64,000 bases of DNA, taken from the NCBI RefSeq assembly GCF_042677205.1, contig NZ_JBHTIU010000027.1:62001-126000 (forward strand), in the 5' to 3' direction. The DNA comes from Paenibacillus_L residui. GTDB lineage: Bacteria > Bacillota > Bacilli > Paenibacillales > NBRC-103111. The notes below the pieces were generated by a model. It saw only the letters and a list, made by a program, of their open reading frames with translations. It had not been told where the DNA came from and searched no databases. How positions within the stretch are numbered: the stretch's first letter is position 1; each line of letters starts with the position of its first letter. This document shows positions 17,148-25,800 of the stretch, one piece after another. The translations under genes and the position numbers were made by a program.

Positions 17148-18125
17148 TTATTGGCTATGGTTTTCTTCGAAAGAATACATGTCCCAAATCGCCTGGTGGG
17201 ACTTCAAGGATTCCCATCCATCCGTTTCCGGTGTTTTGCCTTTAATGATACAGTCCAAAAAATGCTCAACCTGAAAAACGGCGTTCGTTCCCCTGTCCTC
17301 CGGTATTTTATCTACAGGGCCAAATACGGTCCTTTTTCCCTGCTTATCGATAACATCTATGGTTCTCATGTCAAACGCGATCAGCGCATCGGGAGTATGA
17401 AGGTGAAGCAGGGCCGGAGATTCCTTGTATTTCATCCCCCAGCTTGTAACCAGATGGGCGACAGCGCCGCTTTCAAATTTCATAATGCTGTGGGCAGTCC
17501 CCTCCCCCTCCATCCATTCGGTTCCGAGGTTCGTTCCAACCGCCGCCGAGATGGTCGGATGGCCGAGCAGCCATATGAGCAGGTCGACATAATGACACCC
17601 ATGGCTGAACAGAACCCCTCCGCCTAACGTCTCTCTGCGCGAGATCCAGGTTCCCGGCGCCGGGGGCAGGTAGGCCTGTATCCAGCACTGCGCGCTGAAT
17701 ACTTCTCCGAATTCCTTCTTCTCCACGATTTCTTTAAGCCTGCGAACAATCGGCAAATATCGGACTATGTAAGCCATCATAAAAACCACATTGTGCTCTT
17801 CCGCTGCATGGATGATGCGGAGCGAATCCGCTTTCGTCGTAGCTAACGGCTTCTCCAGCAGCACATGCTTGCCTGCGGCCATGGCCTGCAATGCTTGAGG
17901 GGCATGTAAATGATGAGGCGTGCATAGGCTGACTGCATCAATATCTTCGATAATCGCTGACCAATCCGTCGTATAGCGGCAGCCCAGCTCCTTGGCGACA
18001 CGGGCCGCCTTCTCTTCCTCCAAATCAACCACCCACGTCAGTTCGGCTTGTTCTGCCGCATGATAAGCATAAGCATGCTGCAAGCCCATATTCAGCCCGA
18101 CGACGGCTGTCCGTACTTTTCTCAA
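17148..18125 (-). CDS. Gfo/Idh/MocA family oxidoreductase
   Basis: A second member of the family, 325 residues, starting at a TTG preceded by GGGGGA. The Rossmann motif VVGLNMGLQHAYAY lacks the last glycine of the usual GxGxxG. The motif SLCTPHHLHAPQALQAMAAGKHVLLEKPLA holds a normal EKP, and GGVLFSHGCHYVDLLIWLLG the C-terminal catalytic region. It is the first gene of a three-gene minus-strand operon, and an AraC-type regulator is divergently transcribed from the other side of its promoter region. Two paralogous dehydrogenases plus an isomerase suggest an oxidise-epimerise-reduce route on a sugar (inference). Confidence 0.9.
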   Translation of the reverse strand: MRKVRTAVVGLNMGLQHAYAYHAAEQAELTWVVDLEEEKAARVAKELGCRYTTDWSAIIEDIDAVSLCTPHHLHAPQALQAMAAGKHVLLEKPLATTKADSLRIIHAAEEHNVVFMMAYIVRYLPIVRRLKEIVEKKEFGEVFSAQCWIQAYLPPAPGTWISRRETLGGGVLFSHGCHYVDLLIWLLGHPTISAAVGTNLGTEWMEGEGTAHSIMKFESGAVAHLVTSWGMKYKESPALLHLHTPDALIAFDMRTIDVIDKQGKRTVFGPVDKIPEDRGTNAVFQVEHFLDCIIKGKTPETDGWESLKSHQAIWDMYSFEENHSQ

Positions 18126-18316
18126 TTCGGTTCCCCCTATCGTCCCATTTGTCTATCATCCTAAAGCAAATCTCCGCCTAAATCTTTAACTTTCCGGACG
18201 ATTTATTTGCATTTTTGCAGCATAGACTTTATTGAATCCACCCGGAGGAAACCGTTTTCCAAACCGCAGAATGTGATGTAAAATATTAGGTAATGTCTGT
18301 AGATGAGGTGATTGGA

Positions 18317-19210
18317 ATGCACTACGTCAGACTCCGCCTTAAGGAAGAATTCACGGTGAATCAAATTATTTCCTTCCATTATTCGGAACTGCCCAAGAAC
18401 TCGTTTTTTCCGGGAGAAAAGCATGATTTTTGGGAGTTTTTATATATGGATAAAGGCGAGGCGGAGATTACGGCGGGAAAGCATACGCTTCATTTAAGGC
18501 AGGGGGACCTGGTATTCTACACCCCTAACGAAATCCATAGCTTGAAAGGAAACGGGCATAGTGCGCCCAACATCATGATTGTCTGCTTCGAGTGCCATTC
18601 TCCGGCTATGAATTACTTTAAAGATAAATGTTTTCATCTGGGAGATCGCGAAAGAGCGATACTGTCTTCCCTGCTTCATGAAGGACGGCTCGCATTCGAC
18701 CGCTCTTATGGGAATAAGTCGGCGCTTCTGGTCAAGAGAAGCCCGGCGGAATTCGGCTCAGAGCAGATGGTCAAAATTTATTTGGAATGGCTGCTGATCC
18801 AGTTGTTCCGCAACGACAATTTGCTCAGCCGCGAGCCCCGACTTTCCACGGGAGCCAAAGAGAAAACAGAGGCGTCCATCGCAAACAGCGTTATGCGCTA
18901 TATGGAAAACCATCTCTCCGGAAACCCGACCCTGGAAGAAATATGCCGGCATGCCCATGTCGGGGCCACTCGCCTGAAATTATTGTTCAAGAAGGAAACG
19001 GGCTATACCTTATCGGAATACCAGAACAAACTGAAGATTGATAAAGCGAAGCAATACATTCGCGAGGAAACGATGAATTATACTCAAATTGCGGAAAAGC
19101 TGGGATACAGCAGCGTCCATTATTTTTCCAGACATTTTAAAAAATGTACCGGCATGAGCCCGTCGGAGTATGATAAAAGCATTAAAGCGAGAGCTTTGGA
19201 CTTTTTTTAA
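18317..19210 (+). CDS. AraC-family transcriptional regulator
   Basis: A 297-residue regulator: an N-terminal cupin sensor domain (about residues 15-90, with HDFWEFLYMDKGEAEI and LRQGDLVFYTPNEIHS) and a C-terminal pair of AraC helix-turn-helix motifs (about 190-290). The latter include HVGATRLKLLFKKETGYTLSEY and IAEKLGYSSVHYFSRHFKKCTGMSPSEY. ATG 18317 has AGGTGATTGG ahead, so it is preferred over the upstream ATG at 18293. It is divergent from the isomerase/dehydrogenase operon across about 190 bases and is the natural candidate for its sugar-responsive regulator. Confidence 0.92.
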   Translation: MHYVRLRLKEEFTVNQIISFHYSELPKNSFFPGEKHDFWEFLYMDKGEAEITAGKHTLHLRQGDLVFYTPNEIHSLKGNGHSAPNIMIVCFECHSPAMNYFKDKCFHLGDRERAILSSLLHEGRLAFDRSYGNKSALLVKRSPAEFGSEQMVKIYLEWLLIQLFRNDNLLSREPRLSTGAKEKTEASIANSVMRYMENHLSGNPTLEEICRHAHVGATRLKLLFKKETGYTLSEYQNKLKIDKAKQYIREETMNYTQIAEKLGYSSVHYFSRHFKKCTGMSPSEYDKSIKARALDFF

Positions 19211-19337
19211 CAGGAATGCCTTCGAAAGTATTCCGTCCTTACTCCGATAAGAGTCGGCGTGTAAACTTACCCCTAATCGCGGTCTATTGGATCAGGCGAA
19301 ATCGTCATATAGAATATTAATAACCCGCGATGAATAC

Positions 19338-19363
19338 AACGGGCAGCGTTACCGCTGCCCGTT
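19338..19363. terminator. Bidirectional terminator hairpin
   Basis: AACGGGCAGC pairs with GCTGCCCGTT across GTTACC, between the convergent AraC-type and MFS genes. The T-rich tail (ATTATTAAAT side) is only moderate. Confidence 0.65.
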
Positions 19364-19435
19364 ATTAAATCCCATGCTTTCAATCCCCCGTCTGCAGCCA
19401 GTATCAGCTGAGGTATGTCGGACTTGCTTGACCAA

Positions 19436-20698
19436 TTAAGACTCTGCCTGCCGGGAACCGCCGGAATTCGAATTGGGTTCGGGCAGTCCTCCGCCGGCAT
19501 CCTCCTTATGTTTAAAAAATGCCGCCATAAACGGCAGATGGCACAGAAGGATGATACTCAAGCCGAACCACAGCAAGCCATTCGCTGCCATCGCTCCATT
19601 CAGCAGACCAAATAGCGAAAAACCGGCCATATAGGAAGCGTCCTGCATAGGCAGCGTGATGCTGTTAAATCTGCCCTGCATGCCCAGATCGATCCTGGAT
19701 TGCAGAATCGAAAAATAGATGATCGTAGCCATAATTTCGAATATAGCGGCCACAATCAGGATGAACAAGGACCAGACAAGCCCGAAAGGCAGGCTTAACC
19801 CGGCCAGCAAAACCGCTTCTCCCAGGCCGAACACCATATAGATAGCGGTAATGGAAAATCTGTTCCGACAACGGGAGATGACGGTATGGCATCCGATGGC
19901 TCCCACCAAAGCACCCAGGCCTTGTGCGGCCAGCAACAGCCCCCAATACAGCTCCACGTTCCCATAACTGCCCGCTGTCGTAAGCAGATACAGTTTCAAT
20001 ATTCCGAGAGTAAGCGAGTAACCGAGTGCCGTGATCACCAGGCCCAAGATGAGCCGGTCTTTAAACAGCAGACGAAGCATCTCCCGATTGAATCCCGTCC
20101 CTTGATGTGTGGAATTCTGCGTTTTCCTTCTCTCCGGGACATGTACCATACTAAATAACACAAACGACAGCAGCCCCATTACCGAACAGATCAGCATGAC
20201 CTTCGTATAATCGAGGATAATAATCATCAGGCTCCCAAGCAGCGGGCCGACAATTTTAGACAGCCTGTCGATCCCCAGCACCAAGGAATTGCCCTGGATT
20301 TCTTCCCCTTTAGGAATGACCGATGCGCGCAGGGTCAAGGAAGCCGGCGAGCCGATCGTCTGTGAAATACCTATGGCCAGCAGTGCGAACTGAACATGCC
20401 ATAATTGCTGTGTAAACGGCAGAATGGCAATGAGCAGGCTGTACGATAGCACATCCAACGTTGTCATCCGCTTGGCCCCCCACCGATCAATCCACACCCC
20501 GACGATCGGGCCGAGCACTATTCCCGGAAGCAGCTCCATAACCATTCCCGAGACAAATTCTTTGCCTATACCGTATCGGTCGTTTAAAAACAACGGAATG
20601 ACGGCGGCCAAGATCCACTTCGTCAAATCCCAAATTAACAGCGCGGTCAAATAACGCCTGAATACATGATGCCCCGATAATAATTTCCAAACGGACAA
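19436..20698 (-). CDS. MFS transporter, probable drug exporter
   Basis: A 420-residue major facilitator protein with about 12 hydrophobic helices. The loop after helix 2 reads GVWIDRWGAKRM, a variant of the family DRxGRR motif. Its layout resembles drug-efflux MFS proteins of Firmicutes, but the substrate is not identifiable. The start is a TTG at 20698 with GGGGGGA five bases ahead. That Shine-Dalgarno is buried in a perfect 11-base hairpin whose other arm encodes the end of a ten-residue leader peptide. This arrangement is typical of genes induced by ribosome-targeting antibiotics and supports a role in antibiotic efflux (inference). Confidence 0.9.
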   Translation of the reverse strand: MSVWKLLSGHHVFRRYLTALLIWDLTKWILAAVIPLFLNDRYGIGKEFVSGMVMELLPGIVLGPIVGVWIDRWGAKRMTTLDVLSYSLLIAILPFTQQLWHVQFALLAIGISQTIGSPASLTLRASVIPKGEEIQGNSLVLGIDRLSKIVGPLLGSLMIIILDYTKVMLICSVMGLLSFVLFSMVHVPERRKTQNSTHQGTGFNREMLRLLFKDRLILGLVITALGYSLTLGILKLYLLTTAGSYGNVELYWGLLLAAQGLGALVGAIGCHTVISRCRNRFSITAIYMVFGLGEAVLLAGLSLPFGLVWSLFILIVAAIFEIMATIIYFSILQSRIDLGMQGRFNSITLPMQDASYMAGFSLFGLLNGAMAANGLLWFGLSIILLCHLPFMAAFFKHKEDAGGGLPEPNSNSGGSRQAES

Positions 20699-20705
20699 TG
20701 GTCTC

Positions 20706-20736
20706 CCCCCAAGTAATTGAATTTTTTACTTGGGGG
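20706..20736 (-). promoter_or_regulatory. Shine-Dalgarno-sequestering hairpin of the MFS gene
   Basis: CCCCCAAGTAA pairs perfectly with TTACTTGGGGG (arms 20726-20736 and 20706-20716, nine-base loop). The 3' arm contains the MFS ribosome binding site, and the 5' arm contains the last codons and stop of the leader peptide. A ribosome stalled in the leader would free the site. Confidence 0.85.
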
Positions 20737-20758
20737 CGTAAGCAATCAGGAGGACCAC
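20726..20758 (-). CDS. Ten-residue regulatory leader peptide
   Basis: A GTG start at 20758 lies seven bases after a near-perfect Shine-Dalgarno (AAAGGAGGTGA, 20763-20773). The frame encodes MVLLIAYAPK and stops at 20726-20728. The last codons form the 5' arm of the hairpin that hides the MFS ribosome binding site. The size, strong ribosome binding site and overlap with the hairpin match leaders of erm, cat and related resistance genes, in which antibiotic-induced stalling exposes the downstream start. The inducing drug is unknown. Confidence 0.75.
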   Translation of the reverse strand: MVLLIAYAPK

Positions 20759-20792
20759 CGTCTCACCTCCTTTAAGAGTTTACGCGCAATAA

Positions 20793-20812
20793 GAAAAGCT
20801 CCTCACGGAGCT
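20793..20812 (-). terminator. Possible transcription attenuator in the MFS leader
   Basis: On the minus strand AGCTCC-GTGA-GGAGCT is followed by TTTCTTATT. It lies between the predicted MFS promoter and the leader peptide. An upstream AATAAAGCT could pair with AGCTTTT...TTATT as an alternative fold. The short stem makes this tentative; it could also simply end the sigma/anti-sigma transcript. Confidence 0.5.
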
Positions 20813-20861
20813 ATTTCCACAAATGAATAACCCGGTTTTAAAGGTAGCTTTATTAACAGAT

Positions 20862-20891
20862 ATTGTAATTCAAAGCATCCGGATTGATCAA
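20862..20891 (-). promoter_or_regulatory. Predicted promoter of the leader-MFS transcript
   Basis: On the minus strand TTGATC (20886-20891) and TACAAT (20862-20867) are 18 bases apart, upstream of the attenuator-like hairpin and leader peptide. Confidence 0.55.
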
Positions 20892-20946
20892 CTAAAATTT
20901 TCGTTTCTATTATTAGTTCTTCCTATTCAGCAGAGTCCGCAATCCG

Positions 20947-21777
20947 CTAAGTACCTAACACTGTCTTGCCTCTCGGCACCGATCCATGGGAGTCCGGCTC
21001 CAAGGTTATGTCTATCGAATCGAACGGCAAATCCGGACTATCCATATGGTACGCAATCGCGCCACGGCCCAGCGCATCCACCTGGAACGTCCCGGCACTC
21101 TGCCGCTCCCCTTCGTGAATGAGCCAGACCTGATAAGCGTCCCCTGCCTGATTGGCCGCCAGTCCTGCGAAGCTGCCGACGATCTCTACCTCCGCCCCCT
21201 GCCTCAACAGCCAGACTGTGCCTTCGGCCGTATCCATGGAGGCATCCGTCGATTTCAGATTATAAATCTTGATTACTTGCGTGGGGACCGGGTGCGCCGC
21301 CACAACAGCAGGCCGGGAGGGCTCCCGTACAGCCGTCAGTTGCTCGTGCATCTTGACATTCCCGCTCAGGGAGACCAGAAGCGCCCCAATTAGCAAGACC
21401 GAGGCAGATTTATAGAACCGCGGAGCATAACGCTCCCATTTCCATCTCGCCCGGCGCCGCTCCTCTTTCCGTCTGCGGGCAGTCTCCACACGGGAGAGTT
21501 GGAAGGCAGGGACAAGGGCTGGGATCGGCTCCGGTTTCGGCTCTGTTTGCTCATCGGGAAATAGAGAACTTATCACCTGCGTCTTCAAATCCGCCGGCAC
21601 TTCCTCTTCCTCTGCTTGCAAAGCCAATGCCGTCCAGACCTGCTTTAACTCCCGCGCTTCTTGCCGGCAGGCAAGGCAGTACAGCAAATGCCGCTCAAAG
21701 CGTACCCGGTCTTCCTCTCCACATTCTCCGGCGACATAGGCTATGAGCAGAGAACATTCATCGTTCCGGTGATCCAT
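20947..21777 (-). CDS. Anti-sigma factor, zinc-finger and RskA-like
   Basis: A 276-residue membrane-anchored anti-sigma factor. The N-terminal anti-sigma zinc-binding domain has the HxxxCxxC motif in HLLYCLACRQE (about residues 30-40). A single transmembrane helix is at about 137-155 (SASVLLIGALLVSLSG). The extracytoplasmic part resembles the anti-sigma-K factor (RskA) domain, with YNLKSTDASMDTAEGTVWLL and GDAYQVWLIHEGERQSAGTF. It overlaps the 3' end of the sigma gene by 20 bases, as is usual for such pairs. It should hold the ECF sigma at the membrane until a signal arrives. Confidence 0.9.
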   Translation of the reverse strand: MDHRNDECSLLIAYVAGECGEEDRVRFERHLLYCLACRQEARELKQVWTALALQAEEEEVPADLKTQVISSLFPDEQTEPKPEPIPALVPAFQLSRVETARRRKEERRRARWKWERYAPRFYKSASVLLIGALLVSLSGNVKMHEQLTAVREPSRPAVVAAHPVPTQVIKIYNLKSTDASMDTAEGTVWLLRQGAEVEIVGSFAGLAANQAGDAYQVWLIHEGERQSAGTFQVDALGRGAIAYHMDSPDLPFDSIDITLEPDSHGSVPRGKTVLGT

Positions 21778-22348
21778 ATCTTCCCCCCTCCCATTCCATC
21801 TTCAGATGTTTGCGCAATATTTTTAACGTTTGATGAAGCCGGCTCTTCACCGTACCAAGCGGCTCACCCTGCATCCGTGCAATTTCCGCAAGCGAATAAC
21901 CTTCCCAGTACAACTGCTGAAGCAACTCGATTTGACTGGCGGACAGCCAGCGATAGGCCTCACTTATTTGCCGTCTGATCATTTTGCGCAGCTCTGCGTT
22001 TCCTGTCGGGTTGGAAGAACGGGATGGCATCCGCTCCCAATCCTCTTCATCGATTAGAACGGTCTTGTACGCATTTCTCTGTTTCCGGATATAATCCATC
22101 GTCAGGTTGCGGGTGACCGTAAGCAGCCAACTGGCGAACCGCCCTTTGTGCGAATGGTATCCTTTCTCCGTAGACCACAATCGGGTAAAGACCAGTTGAA
22201 CGATTTCCCTGGCCGTCTGTTCATTCTGCGAGGCCTTCAAGGCAAACGAATAAACGAGACGCACATAGCGGTCATACAATTCTTCCAGAGCCGCACGGGA
22301 CTTGTCCCTTACCAGATCCATCAGCTGCTCGTCCGTCATATTCCGCAT
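21758..22348 (-). CDS. ECF-type RNA polymerase sigma factor (SigK-like)
   Basis: A 196-residue ECF sigma factor. Region 2 is visible as EELYDRYVRLVYSFALKASQN and FASWLLTVTRNLTMDYIRKQR. Region 4 reads SQIELLQQLYWEGYSLAEIARMQGEPLGTVKSRLHQTLKILR. ATG 22348 is chosen because AGGAGG stands seven bases upstream; the frame stays open to 22396. The gene is followed by its cognate anti-sigma. No typical ECF autoregulatory promoter (AAC/CGT) was convincing upstream. Confidence 0.93.
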   Translation of the reverse strand: MRNMTDEQLMDLVRDKSRAALEELYDRYVRLVYSFALKASQNEQTAREIVQLVFTRLWSTEKGYHSHKGRFASWLLTVTRNLTMDYIRKQRNAYKTVLIDEEDWERMPSRSSNPTGNAELRKMIRRQISEAYRWLSASQIELLQQLYWEGYSLAEIARMQGEPLGTVKSRLHQTLKILRKHLKMEWEGGRYGSPER

Positions 22349-22429
22349 CAGCGGTCCTCCTTCCTGCCATCTTATAAGACACATCAAAAACGGCATAACC
22401 GTTTATAGCATTCGTTATTTTGGGGGTAA

Positions 22430-22679
22430 ATCATTTTCCGGAAAAGCAAACCGGTCAGTCTTTCCTTACGGCGGCAGCACGGGTCCGAATGGATCGAGCC
22501 GCTTGACCTGGAGAAGCTGTACCGGACAAATCTGATTGCTCTTGCCAAGCATACCGATAATAGAAAAGAAGCACAACCGTTTATTGATTATTTAAACCAA
22601 AAGCCTGCGATGATACAATCATTTCCGTGCAAAAAAACCTCAGAAGCCCATGTATTGCGGGTTCTGAGGTTTCTTTGAA
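22430..22679 (+). pseudogene. Possible gene remnant
   Basis: A plus-strand frame from about 22430 reads as plausible protein, with segments SLRRQHGSEWIEPLDLEKL and LIALAKHTDNRKEAQPF and then FIDYLNQKPAMI, before running into the terminator hairpin at 22631. No start codon, ribosome binding site or family is recognised. It may be the C-terminus of a lost gene. Confidence 0.3.
22631..22672 (-). terminator. Terminator after the PHP metallohydrolase gene
   Basis: On the minus strand AAACCTCAGAA (22662-22672) pairs with TTCTGAGGTTT (22635-22645), and further T residues follow. It lies about 130 bases beyond the stop of the large secreted protein. Confidence 0.85.
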
Positions 22680-22802
22680 CTATGTGGTAACCGAGGTGCT
22701 TGAGTCAGCTGATCTTTTCCCTAACTATCTGCCTAACGGAGCCGGACTCAGAGGCAAGCGGTGATTTTATCGTTTGTTTTTGATTGTAAGAGGCCGAGAC
22801 CA

Positions 22803-25800
22803 TTATCGCCCTTGATTTTGTTTATCCCGAACACTAATGGTGTCCACCACGTAGGAATAATCTTTCCGCGTTCCATCCTTGGCCGTCACGCTTATCTTCA
22901 GCAGACCGACGCTTCTGGTGCCGCTCACCAGCTCGGTATAATGGATGGACGTTTCTTTTGCCCCGCTGCTTGTGATGACCGACAGCTTCTTAGGATCGAA
23001 ACGGTTGTCATACACCTCCAAGCGGTTCACCCCGAATGTCGGGAGCAGCTTATACTTGGTTTTATTTTTATAAGAAATGGACTCGATGGCCGCAGAGTTG
23101 GAAGAACCGGAGAGCTCCACCCAGACCGGATTGGAAAAAGCGAAGCCCGTGCCGGCCAAAGGGCCGATGCCGGAGCTATTCTCCTGTGCCTTCTCACTGC
23201 GCACCTCCATACGGTAAAATTCCTTATCCGTCACAGGCAAAGGAATCGTCTTGGAGAAGGTGTTCGTTTGCCGGCCCGTAAGGTCCTCTTCAAAAACAAT
23301 CTCTCTGCGGGCATAATCCGCGATATCACCGGTTACCGGATATTTAATGACGCGGACGCTGGTCAGATTAGAGTTAGGATCAAAGGCCTGAAGCTGAAAC
23401 GGCATATGGCCGGCGCTTTCCAGTTGAAGGGTTCCTCCCATGTCGACTCCGCCGATGCTGAATCTGAGCTCCGGTCCATTGGAGCCGTAATAGCCTCCGT
23501 TCCTCAGCAGCTCCAGAACATTCTGCTTGGAAAGCCCCCCTATCTTGCCTTTGATATAAGGATCTCCTACTTTATCTTTGGTATGGCCGTCGGAGTTGGC
23601 GATTCCGTAATATTTCCCGTCTCCGCGAATATTGATTTCGTCCCAGAAACGGAACGCCCGCTCATTCACTCCGTTGTCCAGGGCGTGCCAGGTGCCGTTC
23701 CACACTTCCACCCCGGTAAACCCCGTCCACTGATACGGATTCCGGAACGTATAGGTTTGGTCGAAGGGATGGGCGATATAGAACAGACCGCCTTGGCCTG
23801 TCACTTCATCGATGCTGTCCTGCCAGCTGTAGCCGGATTCCGGGTCGTTAATGTCATATCTCGGGACGCCGTTTATTCCGAAGGCCAGCGCATGGCCTGA
23901 TTTCGTAGTGATTTCCGCAGCCGGTAGACTGAGGAAGCGTCCGTTATAGCTCTCGGTAACCGCATCCGTATCCGGCCCCTGCGAGTCGGTATTATGATCG
24001 GAGCTCCATAGCCAGGACAACAGCCGGTTATTATAAACGCTGGCGGAGTTTTCGGCTACGGTATGAACTCCGTCACTGTGCTTCGTATGGGAATGATTGT
24101 CTCCGCCATAATACCCTGCCCTGCGGACATCAAAGCTGCTAGTGCCCGTCAGATTAAAAATATCTGTGGATACTTTGGCCTGGATAACAGACCTTCCGCC
24201 TTCCAACGCCACCGCACGGACCTTCCTTACCGCCTGCGCACGGGCATCGATAACCGGGATTTCCAGGCTTCCCTCGTCCAGCAAATGGACAAAATATGGA
24301 GGATGTACCTCCAGGGCAACATTTTGCAAAGGGGCATCGGTCAGATTCTGCACGGTCATTGTGATCTCAAACGGTGTCTCCGCCACGAGTTCCGAAGGCA
24401 GCTCAACCCTGACCTCCGCATACTTTTTCATCGTAAAGTCCGCTTGTATCCTTCTTATCTCCCCAATTTCGACGATTCGGCCTTCTACCGAGTACTCTTC
24501 ATTTACAGGAGTGATCCGATAGACGCCCTTCTTCGCAAAAATCTGGTATTTGCCCTCACGATTAGTTACCGCTCTTGCGTAGAGGGCTCCGTTCTCGTCC
24601 GCAGCCACTATTTCTGTAAAAGGCACAGGGGCCCCCGCCTCATCCGTCACTGAGCCGGTTATGCTCCCGTACTCTTCGGCCTGACCATGATCCCGGATGA
24701 ATTGCGCCCAGAATTCTGCCGCGGCGTAGGGCTTATCCGCAGGGCCGGCGACATGAGGCAAATGGTAGATCACATAGCTTTGGCTCTCGCCGTCGGGGAT
24801 CACCGCCGGGAACCAAACCCCCATGAATATAGCCTCATGCATAATGATTTCGGGCTGCTGCTCGTTCGGCCAGAGGATCGCATGGGCTGTTTTCCCGGTG
24901 AAGGCGTTGTTGATTCCGTTGAACAGATAGTTATCTGTCCATCCGCTTCTGATCGCATTCTTCTCCTGACTGTACACCCAATTTCTTCCCGGCAGGTAGC
25001 TATGCTGCTCTCCCGGCTGATCGGGATCGATAATATACCCGAAATTTCCGTTAAAATCGCTTCCCGTCCGGTTATCGAGCGTAATTTCCATCTTAATTAA
25101 CGGCGTGCCTTCAACTATGGAATACCGCACCGAGGCTTTCATCTCGTCATTGGAATCCCAGTCCCCGTCGGCTACAATGGTATTGCCGTCCAGACGGATA
25201 TCCGGAAGCTGGAGCTTCGTTAGCGGATGAAACCAAGACCATTCCATATGCTTGCCGTTCGCTTCGTCCTCCGGCGTTACACCCAAGTCATCGCTCAGAA
25301 CGAATTCCGTAAAATCGAGGTTCTCCTGCATCGTCAGCTTGGGAACGGCATCCATTATATGACCGGGGGTCAGACTGCCCCACTTATTGTTCCCGGAAGC
25401 GTCGTTGCTCCAATCCACCGGGTCTTTGCCGGCTGTTCTTACCGTCCCGACCGTAAATTTAATGTCCGGGCTTTCGATGTAATAGTAATCGTTCTTCGGC
25501 CACCAGTCTCTTGATGTTCCCTCATAGGTAAATCCCGGGTCCCCGCGGGTCACGCCCGCTACAATTTCCCCGACAGGAGCGGTCATGTTGAAGTCGACCC
25601 GAATCAGATTTCCGTCGCCCCACCCCGCTAACTGCTGCTCGTAATTCTCGCTTCCATTGGTGGCGTGAAGGCTGTAGCCTTCTCCTTTCACGGCGTATAG
25701 GCTGTACATTCCTCTGCTGTCCGTAGTGGCCGCGGCATATTTTCCTCCTTCAACCGTTCTGAGTTCAATCTCCACGCCGCCGGACGGACGGCCCTCGGAA

